Below, one piece after another: positions 6,186-13,935 of a DNA stretch of 30,650 nucleotides; position 1 is the first letter of the stretch, and every line of letters starts with the position of its first letter. The DNA is taken from positions 1-30,650 of the IMG/VR virus record IMGVR_UViG_3300029908_000109. The stretch is one strand, 5' to 3'. The DNA is from a virus. The notes under the pieces were generated by a model that was not told where the DNA came from, did no database searches, and worked only from the letters and a program-made list of their open reading frames with translations. The translations under genes were made by a program, and so were the position numbers.

Positions 6186-7123
6186 TTAAATACAATTTCA
6201 GTCATAATCTTGGTTATGAATGCGATTACATTATTCTCTTTGTCAGCAACAAAGTAATGTTGAAAATCGAATTCATTCATCCTTACGGTAAGGACCGGAA
6301 GACTGCTAGATTGCAGCAATCCCTTTATTTCATCATAAAGCTTTCTTAAGAAAGATGCGAAGTCAACATAACAGTCATTATTCTCACCGACCCATTTACG
6401 TGCATTTTCCCATTGCTTTGACTTGATAAAGCCAATCAACTCGTCTAAAGTATCTAAATCCTTGTTACCAAGAATTCCATTATCTATAATGTTATTATGA
6501 GTTATAGCATACTCTTGCAACACAATCAAGATTTTTCGCCAATCTGGAAAAAATTTCTTGATTACAGGACCGATTACCTGTTTTTCAAAAACTACGTTAT
6601 TTTCATTTAATATAGTTTCTACTTTTTTGTAGAAATTCTTAGCTAGTGTAGGAAAATCATTCTTTGATACAACAAAGTTAATGATCATATTTCTTGATTG
6701 GATTGCAGGAATAAGCTTGTTAAGACTATTACAAGTAAAGATAAATCCTGCATTATTAGCATATTCCTCGATAAATGTCTTAAGAGCATCTTGAGCGGCA
6801 ACAGAAAGACCGTCAGCTTCATCGAAAATAACGTATTTCTTCTTACCGACGAATGAGACAGTAGAACAAAACTGCATAACTTCATCACGAATAAGATCAA
6901 TACCCTTAATAGAAGCATTTACCTTGTAATAGTCACAATCCAAATCCTTCAGCATGGCGACAGCTACAGAAGTCTTACCGATTCCTGAAGGGCCTACTAA
7001 AATGAGATTTGGGATTGACTCTGTTCGGACGAAGGAATAGAATTTATTATAAAGTTCATCGGTCAGAATACATTCTGACAGAGTATTTGGTCGATATAGA
7101 TCGACCCATGCTTTATTGATCAA
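6182..7123 (-). CDS. 44: Clamp loader large subunit, AAA+ ATPase (gp44)
   Basis: 313 residues, close to T4 gp44 (319). Walker A is GPSGIGKT (about residues 44-51), the Walker B/DEAD box is VIFDEADGLS (about 98-107), and the Ser-Arg arginine-finger motif is IQSRNMI (about 141-147). The C-terminal collar domain follows. It opens and loads the gp45 ring at primer-template junctions. It starts with TTG at 7123, one base after the clamp stop, behind a GGAG ribosome-binding site; a weak start codon for this subunit may help set complex ratios. Confidence 0.93.
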   Translation of the reverse strand: MINKAWVDLYRPNTLSECILTDELYNKFYSFVRTESIPNLILVGPSGIGKTSVAVAMLKDLDCDYYKVNASIKGIDLIRDEVMQFCSTVSFVGKKKYVIFDEADGLSVAAQDALKTFIEEYANNAGFIFTCNSLNKLIPAIQSRNMIINFVVSKNDFPTLAKNFYKKVETILNENNVVFEKQVIGPVIKKFFPDWRKILIVLQEYAITHNNIIDNGILGNKDLDTLDELIGFIKSKQWENARKWVGENNDCYVDFASFLRKLYDEIKGLLQSSSLPVLTVRMNEFDFQHYFVADKENNVIAFITKIMTEIVFK

Positions 7124-7124
7124 T

Positions 7125-7802
7125 TTAAGCTCCGAGCTTTGAGAATTCTGAATTTACAGGAATAAAATATTCAATTTCTGAATTAGTCAGATAAATGAAA
7201 CCCTTTCTGGATACCACAACATCATAGGTTGTGTCAACAATTTTCAAGGATTCTTTTTCGACGACAGCAGAGAATCGAATATCAGACTCACCAAGATAAA
7301 TCTTACCATTTGATGATGTAGGACTACGATAGTCTGAAGCTGAAACAAAGAGACGCTCACCATCACCACCAAACGTAATATGATTGGTTTTAAGGATCGC
7401 TGAAGCCTTAAAAACTTCTTTGAGCTTGTCATACCCCATAGAAAATTCTATGCCTTCTGTGGGCCTCTTATAGCGATCTGGACGAGTCGGATACTTAATC
7501 ATTTCAGGATGCGTTAAGACGTATTCAAACTTACGATTACTGTCAGAAATGATTAATTTCTTGTTATGTTCAATTTGGATTGAAGGTTCATCGAACATAC
7601 TCATAATGTTCAGAAACTTGGCTAATTCAAATACGGCGAAATCTTCTGGAATTTCTACGTCACTATTGAGACGTGCAAAGAAGATATCGCCTGAATTGCC
7701 TGATATAGATGTACATTGAACAGAACCCGGAACAAAATACATGCTTTGATTTATAATACTGAAGTTCTTTAGATAATTAGTAAATTTTTCTGTAAATTTC
7801 AT
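7125..7802 (-). CDS. 45: DNA polymerase sliding clamp (gp45)
   Basis: 225 residues (T4 gp45: 228), starting MKFTEKFTNYLKNFSIINQS. Family features include the early QSMYFVPGSVQCTSISGNS region, FAVFELAKFLNIMSMFD and the beta-rich C-terminal half. It forms a trimeric ring that tethers the polymerase and, in T4, also activates late transcription with gp33 and gp55. That fits the many late promoters in this window. It heads the gp44-gp62-regA operon and has a good sigma70 promoter immediately upstream (7829-7857). Confidence 0.93.
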   Translation of the reverse strand: MKFTEKFTNYLKNFSIINQSMYFVPGSVQCTSISGNSGDIFFARLNSDVEIPEDFAVFELAKFLNIMSMFDEPSIQIEHNKKLIISDSNRKFEYVLTHPEMIKYPTRPDRYKRPTEGIEFSMGYDKLKEVFKASAILKTNHITFGGDGERLFVSASDYRSPTSSNGKIYLGESDIRFSAVVEKESLKIVDTTYDVVVSRKGFIYLTNSEIEYFIPVNSEFSKLGA

Positions 7803-7828
7803 TTTGATCCCACTTAATTAAGAACCGT

Positions 7829-7857
7829 ATACTAAAGAAGTTTCAGCTATTTGTCAA
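7829..7857 (-). promoter_or_regulatory. Early (sigma70) promoter of the clamp operon
   Basis: Minus-strand TTGACA (7857-7852), 17-base spacer, TAGTAT (7834-7829), about 27 bases before the gp45 ATG in the only real gap of this block. The position, perfect -35 and ideal spacing make this the best-placed early promoter in the window. Confidence 0.75.
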
Positions 7858-8135
7858 GAATTATCTTTACCCCAATCACCATTATGTTCTTCTTCTTTCT
7901 TTTTCAAGGCTTCATTAATTCTATACTGATTTGACCATTCGATTGCATTTGCAAACCAAGGAAAAACAGCATTTACATCTAATTCAATTCCTGCTACCTT
8001 CTTAATAGTCTGTGTAAATGCAAGAGCCCATTTATATCCATTATCATTTAATGCATTAAGCAGATCGGCACCATTTTTAAATTGTGTATAATCTACTTCT
8101 TTTTCTTCGGTAATTTCGTTAAAAATATCTGACAT
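7854..8135 (-). CDS. Conserved-looking phage hypothetical protein, 93 aa
   Basis: Starts MSDIFNEITEEKEVDYTQF. Acidic and helical with several aromatic residues (NGYKWALAFTQTIKKVAG, FPWFANAIEWSNQYR) and a charged tail (KKKEEEHNGDWGKDNS). It lies directly before the clamp operon, where T4 carries RpbA, but I see no RpbA resemblance. Its stop overlaps the clamp promoter. Function unknown. Confidence 0.6.
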   Translation of the reverse strand: MSDIFNEITEEKEVDYTQFKNGADLLNALNDNGYKWALAFTQTIKKVAGIELDVNAVFPWFANAIEWSNQYRINEALKKKEEEHNGDWGKDNS

Positions 8136-8136
8136 A

Positions 8137-8673
8137 CTATCCTTCTTGTTTTTTAATATATATGGACTTTCGTCCTAAAATGTGAGTTAATGAATTAATC
8201 ATTCTTGTCGGAGTAATTCCGTCAAGAACAATGCGATATCCACCATAGATAAGGATCAAACCAGCTAATAATGCTGGATAAAATCTTTTTTCTGTGGTAT
8301 TTTTAGAAAAGAAAGAAAGAAACTCATTAATATGAGACTTCTTAGTTCCAATCAGGCTTTTCATTACAGCCTGAATTGTTTTATTCCATGTAATTCCAGT
8401 CTTAATAAGAAGAAAAGAATCTAATCCTTCAAGTGGTACTAATTGTAGTCCAGATTTTGGTAAATAAAAATACATAAATGCTTCTTTATCTTTAACAAAA
8501 GCTAAAGCAACATCTGAAAAATAAATATAATTCTTATATTCTACTTTTTCAAATCTTTTCTTCCAGTCTTTACCACTGAAGGCGATAAGATCACCGCTTT
8601 CAATGATATCGTTTTCAAGTGCTTCTTCTAGTGTCATAATCCAAGTATCCTTTTGATTTTGTTTCTTTTTCAT
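8137..8673 (-). CDS. Hypothetical protein with C-terminal membrane segment, 178 aa
   Basis: Starts MKKKQNQKDTWIMTLEEALE. The motif IESGDLIAFSGKDWKKRFE (about residues 25-43) faintly recalls the GDLI strand of YiiX/NlpC-type papain-like proteins. However, the position where those have a catalytic His (SDVALAFV) lacks one, so I do not assign that function. Residues about 133-150 (YPALLAGLILIYGGYRIVL) form a membrane helix with a basic cytoplasmic tail. Separated from the next gene by one base. Confidence 0.55.
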   Translation of the reverse strand: MKKKQNQKDTWIMTLEEALENDIIESGDLIAFSGKDWKKRFEKVEYKNYIYFSDVALAFVKDKEAFMYFYLPKSGLQLVPLEGLDSFLLIKTGITWNKTIQAVMKSLIGTKKSHINEFLSFFSKNTTEKRFYPALLAGLILIYGGYRIVLDGITPTRMINSLTHILGRKSIYIKKQEG

Positions 8674-8692
8674 GAATTACTTGGATCACAAG

Positions 8693-9553
8693 TTAGCTCT
8701 TTGCTTGATCGCGGAACTTCTTTAATTGTGCTGGATCGGCAGTAGGAGAAGCTCCAATTGCTGCTAAGTCAGCCAGAGAACCACCATAAATCATGGTGCC
8801 TACGTGCATTGTCTTCATCCAAGGACATAACCAAGTCTTAAGACCTATTTCTTGAACCTTTTGACAGAACCAATAATCTTCTGATAGATATCTTTCTGAC
8901 TTAGGATCAATTTCGGCTTGGAAATACATCATAATCTTACGTGAGCCATCGAAATGCTCGGTTCTTACGTGATCAGGACGGTATAGATACTTAGTAAACT
9001 TATCACGAAATAATTCGAAAGTCTTTCTGCGAACCATCATAAAACCAGTTCCGATTTCTAGAACTTCACATGGCTCACCAATAGGAATTTTTGTAGCACC
9101 GGCCTTTGGATTGAATACGAAGTCACCAACGAACTTATCCAATATATTTGGGTCTTTTTCTGCAAAGCCCTTATTTACAGCAGTAACAATCTTTTCCCAT
9201 GAGATATTCTTCTTTGGATATGGAGCACCAATAATATCATAATCAGATTCGTCTGTCTGTAATGCTAACATTGCAATTACGTCATTCGGATCAAATCCAA
9301 TGTCTGCGTCGATGAATAGAAAATGTGTGAAATCACTTCGCATAAATTCATCAACACAATAATTTCGTGCTCTAGGAATTAATGATTCATTAAACAATGC
9401 GTAGAATCTTAATTCTATACCATATCTAGAACAAAGTACAGATAAATCCATACATGATTTAGTATAAAGTCCTGTACTCATACCTCCATACATCGGAGTT
9501 GCTAGAAATAACTTACGCTTACTTAATTCTTCTTGACTAATTGAAATTTGCAA
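8693..9553 (-). CDS. Glycosyltransferase, GT-A fold
   Basis: A 286-residue protein. KRKLFLATPMYGGMSTGLY begins the nucleotide-binding domain, FLFIDADIGFDPNDVIAML holds the DxD metal/sugar-nucleotide motif, and EIGTGFMMVRRKTFELF and LSEDYWFCQKVQEIGL match the acceptor-side and ED catalytic motifs of GT2-like enzymes. Phage relatives modify DNA bases or virion glycans; which one is unknown. It starts at TTG 9553, about 12 bases after AAGGAG. A TATAAATA match inside the upstream gene (9787) may drive it late. A second glycosyltransferase is at 13933. Confidence 0.8.
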   Translation of the reverse strand: MQISISQEELSKRKLFLATPMYGGMSTGLYTKSCMDLSVLCSRYGIELRFYALFNESLIPRARNYCVDEFMRSDFTHFLFIDADIGFDPNDVIAMLALQTDESDYDIIGAPYPKKNISWEKIVTAVNKGFAEKDPNILDKFVGDFVFNPKAGATKIPIGEPCEVLEIGTGFMMVRRKTFELFRDKFTKYLYRPDHVRTEHFDGSRKIMMYFQAEIDPKSERYLSEDYWFCQKVQEIGLKTWLCPWMKTMHVGTMIYGGSLADLAAIGASPTADPAQLKKFRDQAKS

Positions 9554-9562
9554 TTTAAAAAA

Positions 9563-9976
9563 CTACTCCTTAATTTTCACTACTCTCCAACCTTTAATAG
9601 TAGTAGTATTTACTAATATTTCTGCTGTTGATTTAGTATGTGTTCTTGCGATTACCTTACTTTCTTCATTTAGAACGGCATAAGGGAGCCCGCCATCTAT
9701 TTCAAATACGCTGAAATCTCTTCTTTGAAGAATTTCTTCTTGTACATCGTAAATAACTTCATCACTGATTTTAGATGGTGTACTTTTATTTATAGGCTTA
9801 AAAGCCTTGTCAGGATTAATTTTGATTTTTTCTTGATATTTTTTTGGTTCTGGTTTATAGTTATTAATAAAATCATAACATTCATCATAATGTCCCATCT
9901 TTTTATCCTTATGTAAATTAACCAATATAGTTTGATTCTTATAAAAATTTATCCATGAATCATCGAATAGTATCAA
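9563..9976 (-). CDS. Hypothetical protein, 137 aa
   Basis: Starts at TTG 9976, overlapping the upstream stop as TTGA (MILFDDSWINFYKNQTILVN). The N-terminal half is Lys-rich and probably disordered (YKPEPKKYQEKIKINPDKA). The C-terminal half looks like a compact domain (FEIDGGLPYAVLNEESKVIA, then IKGWRVVKIKE). No motif recognised. Starting at the internal MGHYDE is a possible alternative. Confidence 0.55.
   Translation of the reverse strand: MILFDDSWINFYKNQTILVNLHKDKKMGHYDECYDFINNYKPEPKKYQEKIKINPDKAFKPINKSTPSKISDEVIYDVQEEILQRRDFSVFEIDGGLPYAVLNEESKVIARTHTKSTAEILVNTTTIKGWRVVKIKE
9787..9794 (-). promoter_or_regulatory. Candidate late promoter TATAAATA within a gene
   Basis: An exact TATAAATA on the minus strand inside the gene at 9563-9976, about 235 bases upstream of the glycosyltransferase start. 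It is encoded by codons for Pro-Ile-Asn-Lys, so chance is possible in AT-rich DNA. Confidence 0.35.
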
Positions 9977-10404
9977 AATTTCTTTCCGTTTGTACCTTCA
10001 CGAGCTTCTGGCTTATGGTCTGCTCGTTGTTTATTATAAGCAATTTTTTCGATGATGGCACCACCGATATCATAATTATACTTGCCAGCACGATCTAGAA
10101 GGCGGATGATGGCATCAGCAATTTCGACTTCTACCATTGGACGATCCTTAAGGTGATCATCCATAAGATTCTTGCGAGTACCTTCTAATGATTCTGATAG
10201 CTCAGAATGCTCTAGGGCAACCATAGAAGCCTCTCGAATCTTTTCGAAGTATGTGACTAGCTCTGGTTTTCTTGCCAGTAGGAGAACTTCCTTGACAGTG
10301 TCGTCAATTTTGTGCCAGCCGGATGCTACAGCATTTTCATGAACTTCATCACGAAGATAATTAATAACTTGACTCATTGAATGTGTTGAAATTGGATTAG
10401 ACAT
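9973..10404 (-). CDS. MazG-like nucleotide pyrophosphohydrolase
   Basis: 143 residues. The MazG-type metal motifs are clear: ALEHSELSESLEGTR (ExxE-type, about residues 68-82) and VEVEIADAIIRLLDRAGKY (ExxD-type, about 105-123). The tail EKIAYNKQRADHKPEAREG is typical of a phage MazG-like subgroup. Such enzymes hydrolyse nucleoside triphosphates to monophosphates and may tune host alarmone or dNTP levels during infection. It is coupled to both neighbours. Confidence 0.75.
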   Translation of the reverse strand: MSNPISTHSMSQVINYLRDEVHENAVASGWHKIDDTVKEVLLLARKPELVTYFEKIREASMVALEHSELSESLEGTRKNLMDDHLKDRPMVEVEIADAIIRLLDRAGKYNYDIGGAIIEKIAYNKQRADHKPEAREGTNGKKF

Positions 10405-10660
10405 TATTTTCCTTATATAGTTTTTCTAATTCGTTATTGAAAAATTCATCTTGAATTTTTTTCCAAGATTCATAGCTTTCTTTACCTGATGAATCTACTA
10501 AACATAGACCATTCTCAATTGTGGATATACATATACAACTTCCACTTCCGCATGGCATAAGACAACGTATTGGCATGATATTAACCACATAAAATGGTGG
10601 CTTACGACCATCCTTGACAAGTTGGTCGTAAGCCTTTTTTAGTTGATTTTTAACTTTCAA
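10397..10660 (-). CDS. Cys-rich hypothetical protein, 87 aa
   Basis: Starts at TTG 10660 (MKVKNQLKKAYDQLVKDGRK), overlapping the upstream stop as TTGA. A cysteine cluster CLMPCGSGSCICISTIENG followed by GLCLVDS could bind a metal, but it matches no zinc-finger spacing I know. The C-terminus is charged and helical. It overlaps the MazG-like gene by 8 bases. Function unknown. Confidence 0.55.
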   Translation of the reverse strand: MKVKNQLKKAYDQLVKDGRKPPFYVVNIMPIRCLMPCGSGSCICISTIENGLCLVDSSGKESYESWKKIQDEFFNNELEKLYKENNV

Positions 10661-11160
10661 GTTACACTCGTTTCTTCAAAGAGTGTTGTAAACTCTTCGA
10701 TTTCGACAGGAGCGTAACCAATTGCCTCAACACAGATATTGTGTCGATTTGCAATCTTTGGCATATGAGTATCATGAACATGACCGTACAGATGCACGGA
10801 GTTATGAAACTTCTTATTCCAACTTTCGATGGGATAATGCATCATTACCACAAATCGACCGTTATGGTTGAATTCATGATAATCCTTCACAGTTTCCCAA
10901 CCAAGATTACGATTTACTGTATGATCATGATTTCCTCTGATCAGAATCTTACGGCCCTTCAGTTGAGCGAAGATGCCGGTATCCTGCTTGTAGAAAGAGA
11001 AATCGCCGTTGTGGATGACCAGATCGTTAGGACTCACCACGGAATTCCAAGCCTCAACCATCTTGACGTCCATTTCCTCGACAGAAGCGAAAGAACGGTT
11101 ACAGAACTTGATGATATTAGCATGTCCGTAGTGAGTATCGGAGATTACAAATGTTTTCAT
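10657..11160 (-). CDS. Calcineurin-like metallophosphoesterase
   Basis: 167 residues with all five metallophosphoesterase blocks in order: ISDTHYGHANI (residues 6-16, D-x-H), VIHNGDF (GD), ILIRGNHDHT (GNHD), MHYPIE and LYGHVHDTH (GHxH). These residues bind two metal ions and attack phosphoesters. The small size and lack of accessory domains resemble phage-encoded members whose substrates (cyclic nucleotides, nucleic acid ends) are unassigned. Coupled to the next gene by ATGA. Confidence 0.85.
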   Translation of the reverse strand: MKTFVISDTHYGHANIIKFCNRSFASVEEMDVKMVEAWNSVVSPNDLVIHNGDFSFYKQDTGIFAQLKGRKILIRGNHDHTVNRNLGWETVKDYHEFNHNGRFVVMMHYPIESWNKKFHNSVHLYGHVHDTHMPKIANRHNICVEAIGYAPVEIEEFTTLFEETSVT

Positions 11161-11522
11161 TTTTTCTTTCCTTTTGAAAATAGTAAGGGATATTTCAGTC
11201 GGAATGTTCCACCGGCACTGTACAAGGCAGACTGAAGAAATTGAACAACATAAAAATGCTCATTAAGATCATTCAGTCTATCCAAATCAGGCCAGCTTCC
11301 CCACATTTTAGCAAAATTCTTTAGATAATTAATTGTGTCTTGTGAGCAGTCGGTTCCATATAGTACACCATAGATGCACCATTTACAAGCCTTTAAATCT
11401 CTAGGATCAAACAATTGATTATCATCTTCATCACGAGCCAAGGCTCTTTTACACCACTTATTTTCATCGATAAGAATGAAAAGTACCTTATGTAAATCAT
11501 CGATCACTATTTCTTTATTCAT
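11157..11522 (-). CDS. Hypothetical protein, DUF6197-like features
   Basis: 121 residues. LFILIDENKWCKRALARDED followed by RDLKACKWCIYGVLYG recalls the pattern of DUF6197-type proteins (a W-x-(3-4)-ARD segment, then A-C-x-W-C). Cysteines near Trp suggest a small structural metal site or disulfide. No enzymatic motif. The start overlaps the end of helicase gene 41 (ATGA), so it is part of the gp41 operon. Confidence 0.55.
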   Translation of the reverse strand: MNKEIVIDDLHKVLFILIDENKWCKRALARDEDDNQLFDPRDLKACKWCIYGVLYGTDCSQDTINYLKNFAKMWGSWPDLDRLNDLNEHFYVVQFLQSALYSAGGTFRLKYPLLFSKGKKK

Positions 11523-12892
11523 TGGAAATCCTTAAACATATTAGTAAAAGCATCATTGTTCATTGTATTCATACTCTTAGCAAAATCAGATTTCCTAATA
11601 TTGTTTATATTTTCAACATCTTCTATATTATACAACTTCATTTTTTTAATATCGATTCCTAGAGTAAATCTTCTATCCTCTCGAATATCTGAATATCGAG
11701 TCTTTAACTGAGTTATAAGCAATTGATTTATTGCATCTAATTCTTGTGTACGAACGACAGAAAGAATTAGATCGGCTGTTGCATTCGTACCAAAGGATTC
11801 TGAAGTGTCTTCCATGCCGGGGTCCGTTGAACTAAATCCTGCTCGATTAAATTGAGTAGCCGTAATAATAGGAATATCGAATTCTACAGCAAGACCACGA
11901 AGTTCTTGACTAATAGATAAAACATATTCATAAAGATTAGACCTACCTTTACTAAGTCTAGATGAACTACAAATATTAAGATAATCAATATAGATAATAT
12001 CTGGAACAAAATTAGACTTAAGTTTTAGATCATTTAATAGATATCGAAAATTTGCAGAACCAGCTTGACTTGTTGGATATTCTTTAGTCTTAAGACGACC
12101 AACAGTATGGCTTTTGATAATGTTAATACTGTTAAGATACGCTTGTCTTTCTAACTTTGTAACATCATCCATGTTAATGTCGATCAGGTGGGCGTCTATA
12201 CGCTGACCAATCATTTCCTCTGACATTTCCATTGAAATATAGAGAACGTTTTTACCTTCTTTTAAATTATTTGCAGCCATAGAACACATCAACATGGTTT
12301 TACCCACATTGACGCCACCCATAAGAATTGTTAGTGTCTTTCTTGAAACACCACCCTTGGTAATCTTATTGAGGATATCAATTCCGAAAGGAACTTTTAT
12401 TTCTGTTCTATGATAGTAATCATAACGCTTTTCAGCATCATCAAAGTAATCATGACCAATACTTTGATCAAAACTAATTGATAGAGCTTCGTTCAGAATG
12501 CCCGGAATAGCGTTATCTGTAAATTCCTTATCTTCACCACTAACAATCTTGATAGATTTCATAAGAGCAATTTGAATAGCCTGCTTTTTACAAAAATCTT
12601 CGGTTGTATCAAGTAACCAATCGTAAGAAGTCTTATCGTCTACTGAGAGATTAAGAATTGTTTCTTCTAACTGAGCTTTTGTTTCACCATTTACATTAGA
12701 ATTATTAGCATCAATAAGTAATGCTTCCTTTGAAGGTGTAGTGTTGTACTTTGAAACATAAGCTGTTACAAGATTGAACAATTCCTTGTTCACCGGATCA
12801 GAAAAGTATTCTAACTTTAGATACGGAAGAACTTTTCTTGTGTATTGCTCATTGCACACAAGATTACTAATTATTAATTTTTCGTTATTAAT
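11519..12892 (-). CDS. 41: Replicative DNA helicase, DnaB/gp41 family, probable ATT start
   Basis: T4 gp41-like helicase. GGVNVGKT (Walker A) is followed by NVLYISMEMSEEMIGQRIDA and by VPDIIYIDYLNI (Walker B). The first standard start codon is GTG 12859, but the frame upstream is open and encodes EKLIISNLVCNEQYTRKVLP, which aligns with the N-terminus of T4 gp41. Above it, the only plausible start is ATT at 12892, 7 bases after AAGGG; an in-frame TAA lies just upstream and there is no in-frame ATG or TTG. That gives 457 residues (T4: 475). gp41 unwinds DNA at the fork and activates primase. Confidence 0.9.
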   Translation of the reverse strand: MNNEKLIISNLVCNEQYTRKVLPYLKLEYFSDPVNKELFNLVTAYVSKYNTTPSKEALLIDANNSNVNGETKAQLEETILNLSVDDKTSYDWLLDTTEDFCKKQAIQIALMKSIKIVSGEDKEFTDNAIPGILNEALSISFDQSIGHDYFDDAEKRYDYYHRTEIKVPFGIDILNKITKGGVSRKTLTILMGGVNVGKTMLMCSMAANNLKEGKNVLYISMEMSEEMIGQRIDAHLIDINMDDVTKLERQAYLNSINIIKSHTVGRLKTKEYPTSQAGSANFRYLLNDLKLKSNFVPDIIYIDYLNICSSSRLSKGRSNLYEYVLSISQELRGLAVEFDIPIITATQFNRAGFSSTDPGMEDTSESFGTNATADLILSVVRTQELDAINQLLITQLKTRYSDIREDRRFTLGIDIKKMKLYNIEDVENINNIRKSDFAKSMNTMNNDAFTNMFKDFQ

Positions 12893-12905
12893 GACATCAC
12901 CCTTT

Positions 12906-12938
12906 TAAAAAAAGCATCCTACCGCAATAGGATGCTTT
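12906..12938 (-). terminator. Rho-independent terminator, probably bidirectional
   Basis: GCATCCTA (12914-12921) pairs with TAGGATGC (12928-12935) around a 6-base loop. It is flanked by A and T runs on both sides, so minus-strand transcripts end in a T7 run. It closes the gene at 12947-13861. Confidence 0.85.
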
Positions 12939-12944
12939 TGTCAA
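12916..12944 (-). promoter_or_regulatory. Early promoter for gene 41 embedded in a terminator
   Basis: TTGACA (12944-12939), 17-base spacer, TAGGAT (12921-12916) on the minus strand. The -10 is made by one arm of the terminator hairpin. Expected transcription start near 12909, giving a leader of about 17 bases before the ATT start of gene 41. Confidence 0.55.
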
Positions 12945-12946
12945 GA

Positions 12947-13861
12947 TTAAACTCTTGATTTTGGAATATAACATCCATTAGGATTATAACCCGGAAAAGC
13001 TGACTTCACAGGCTTTTCATCGACCACAATACCTTTCTTACGAAGGTTTGAAATAGTATCATAATTAATGACACCAATCCATGACGGAGCATCTTCACCA
13101 TTGAAAGTTACGCTAGTTGTCTTGAATGATACGTCTTCACCAAATCCTGTACCTAGACTCTTTTCTTTAGGTTGTTCGACTGATCTAAATTTTGATGATC
13201 TTGTAACAGGAACGGAAGCATTACCACTGTAAGAAGATGCTACCATAGGTGCTGATGCTGTATAATTGTTCATACTATTATATCCTGATGCATACACAGG
13301 CTCACCAATTGCACAAGCATAATTTTGAGCCATACCAACAAAAGGCGTACCATCAAAATTATTATCGAATGGATAATCTATTGTAGATGCTGGCGTAAGA
13401 CCATTATGATACTGATATTTAGGAAAAGGTGTACGTGCAACAGGAATATATTTTTCCTTAAAGACCATACATCCTATTACACCTTGATTACCGACATCAA
13501 CAGCAAATCCTTCCTTCTTAAGGACTTCTACATAGGTAGAATCTTCCTTGTCGCCTTGAGGACGAAACTTGAATTTTGCTGCTACATTATTGTTAATTGT
13601 CCAACCGGGAATTGTAATACTAGAATAGGCATCAACAATATAACCTTGTGATTTATGTGATGCAGGCTTACCGTCTGCGACACAAAGACCGTCTACGGAA
13701 AATATTACCTTTACTCTTGTGCGTGTTGTATTTTGAAAATAAAGCTCGTAAGTTGATCCTCTACGGCCTTCTATATAAACATCGTTTAAATGTTGATATT
13801 CTTTTGTATTATTACCTTTTACTCTTACTGAAAATGAGTAATTAGCATTACGTTCCATCAT
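12947..13861 (-). CDS. Putative virion-associated protein, 304 aa
   Basis: Starts MMERNANYSFSVRVKG behind AAGGAG with 7-base spacing. The N-terminal domain (YELYFQNTTRTRVKVIFSVD, GKPASHKSQGYIVDAYSSIT, IPGWTINNNVAAKFKF) is a beta-rich module I have met in hypothetical proteins of phages and bacteria. The middle is Ser/Ala/Tyr-rich and flexible. The C-terminal part (PSWIGVINYDTISNLRKKGI) may be a second small domain. A late promoter variant (13927) and hairpin precede it and a terminator follows, so it is a separate late unit. A structural role is inferred, not shown. Confidence 0.6.
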   Translation of the reverse strand: MMERNANYSFSVRVKGNNTKEYQHLNDVYIEGRRGSTYELYFQNTTRTRVKVIFSVDGLCVADGKPASHKSQGYIVDAYSSITIPGWTINNNVAAKFKFRPQGDKEDSTYVEVLKKEGFAVDVGNQGVIGCMVFKEKYIPVARTPFPKYQYHNGLTPASTIDYPFDNNFDGTPFVGMAQNYACAIGEPVYASGYNSMNNYTASAPMVASSYSGNASVPVTRSSKFRSVEQPKEKSLGTGFGEDVSFKTTSVTFNGEDAPSWIGVINYDTISNLRKKGIVVDEKPVKSAFPGYNPNGCYIPKSRV

Positions 13862-13905
13862 GTTTTTTCTCCTTACTGCTATGGACTTATGACTGCCAGA
13901 GACTT

Positions 13906-13925
13906 AACCGGGACTATTCCCGGTT
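13906..13925. other. Strong GC hairpin in leader of the 13861 gene
   Basis: Inverted repeat of 8 bp (AACCGGGA / TCCCGGTT) with loop CTAT. The T-rich tract lies on the plus-strand side, so it would terminate plus-strand RNA. On the minus strand it lies just after the stop at 13933 and at the 5' end of the late transcript, where it could end or protect RNA. Confidence 0.65.
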
Positions 13926-13926
13926 T

Positions 13927-13935
13927 TATTTATTA
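13927..13935 (-). promoter_or_regulatory. Late promoter variant TAATAAATA
   Basis: Minus-strand TAATAAATA whose first TAA is the stop codon of the glycosyltransferase. It lies about 66 bases upstream of the putative virion gene start. Confidence 0.6.

Noticed and set aside
8137-8673. YiiX/NlpC-like papain protease assignment
   Set aside because: Only a GDLI-like strand is shared; the catalytic His position is not occupied and no catalytic Cys is seen.
13906-13925. Terminator for the glycosyltransferase on the minus strand
   Set aside because: The T-rich tract is on the wrong side for minus-strand termination; kept only as a hairpin of unknown role.
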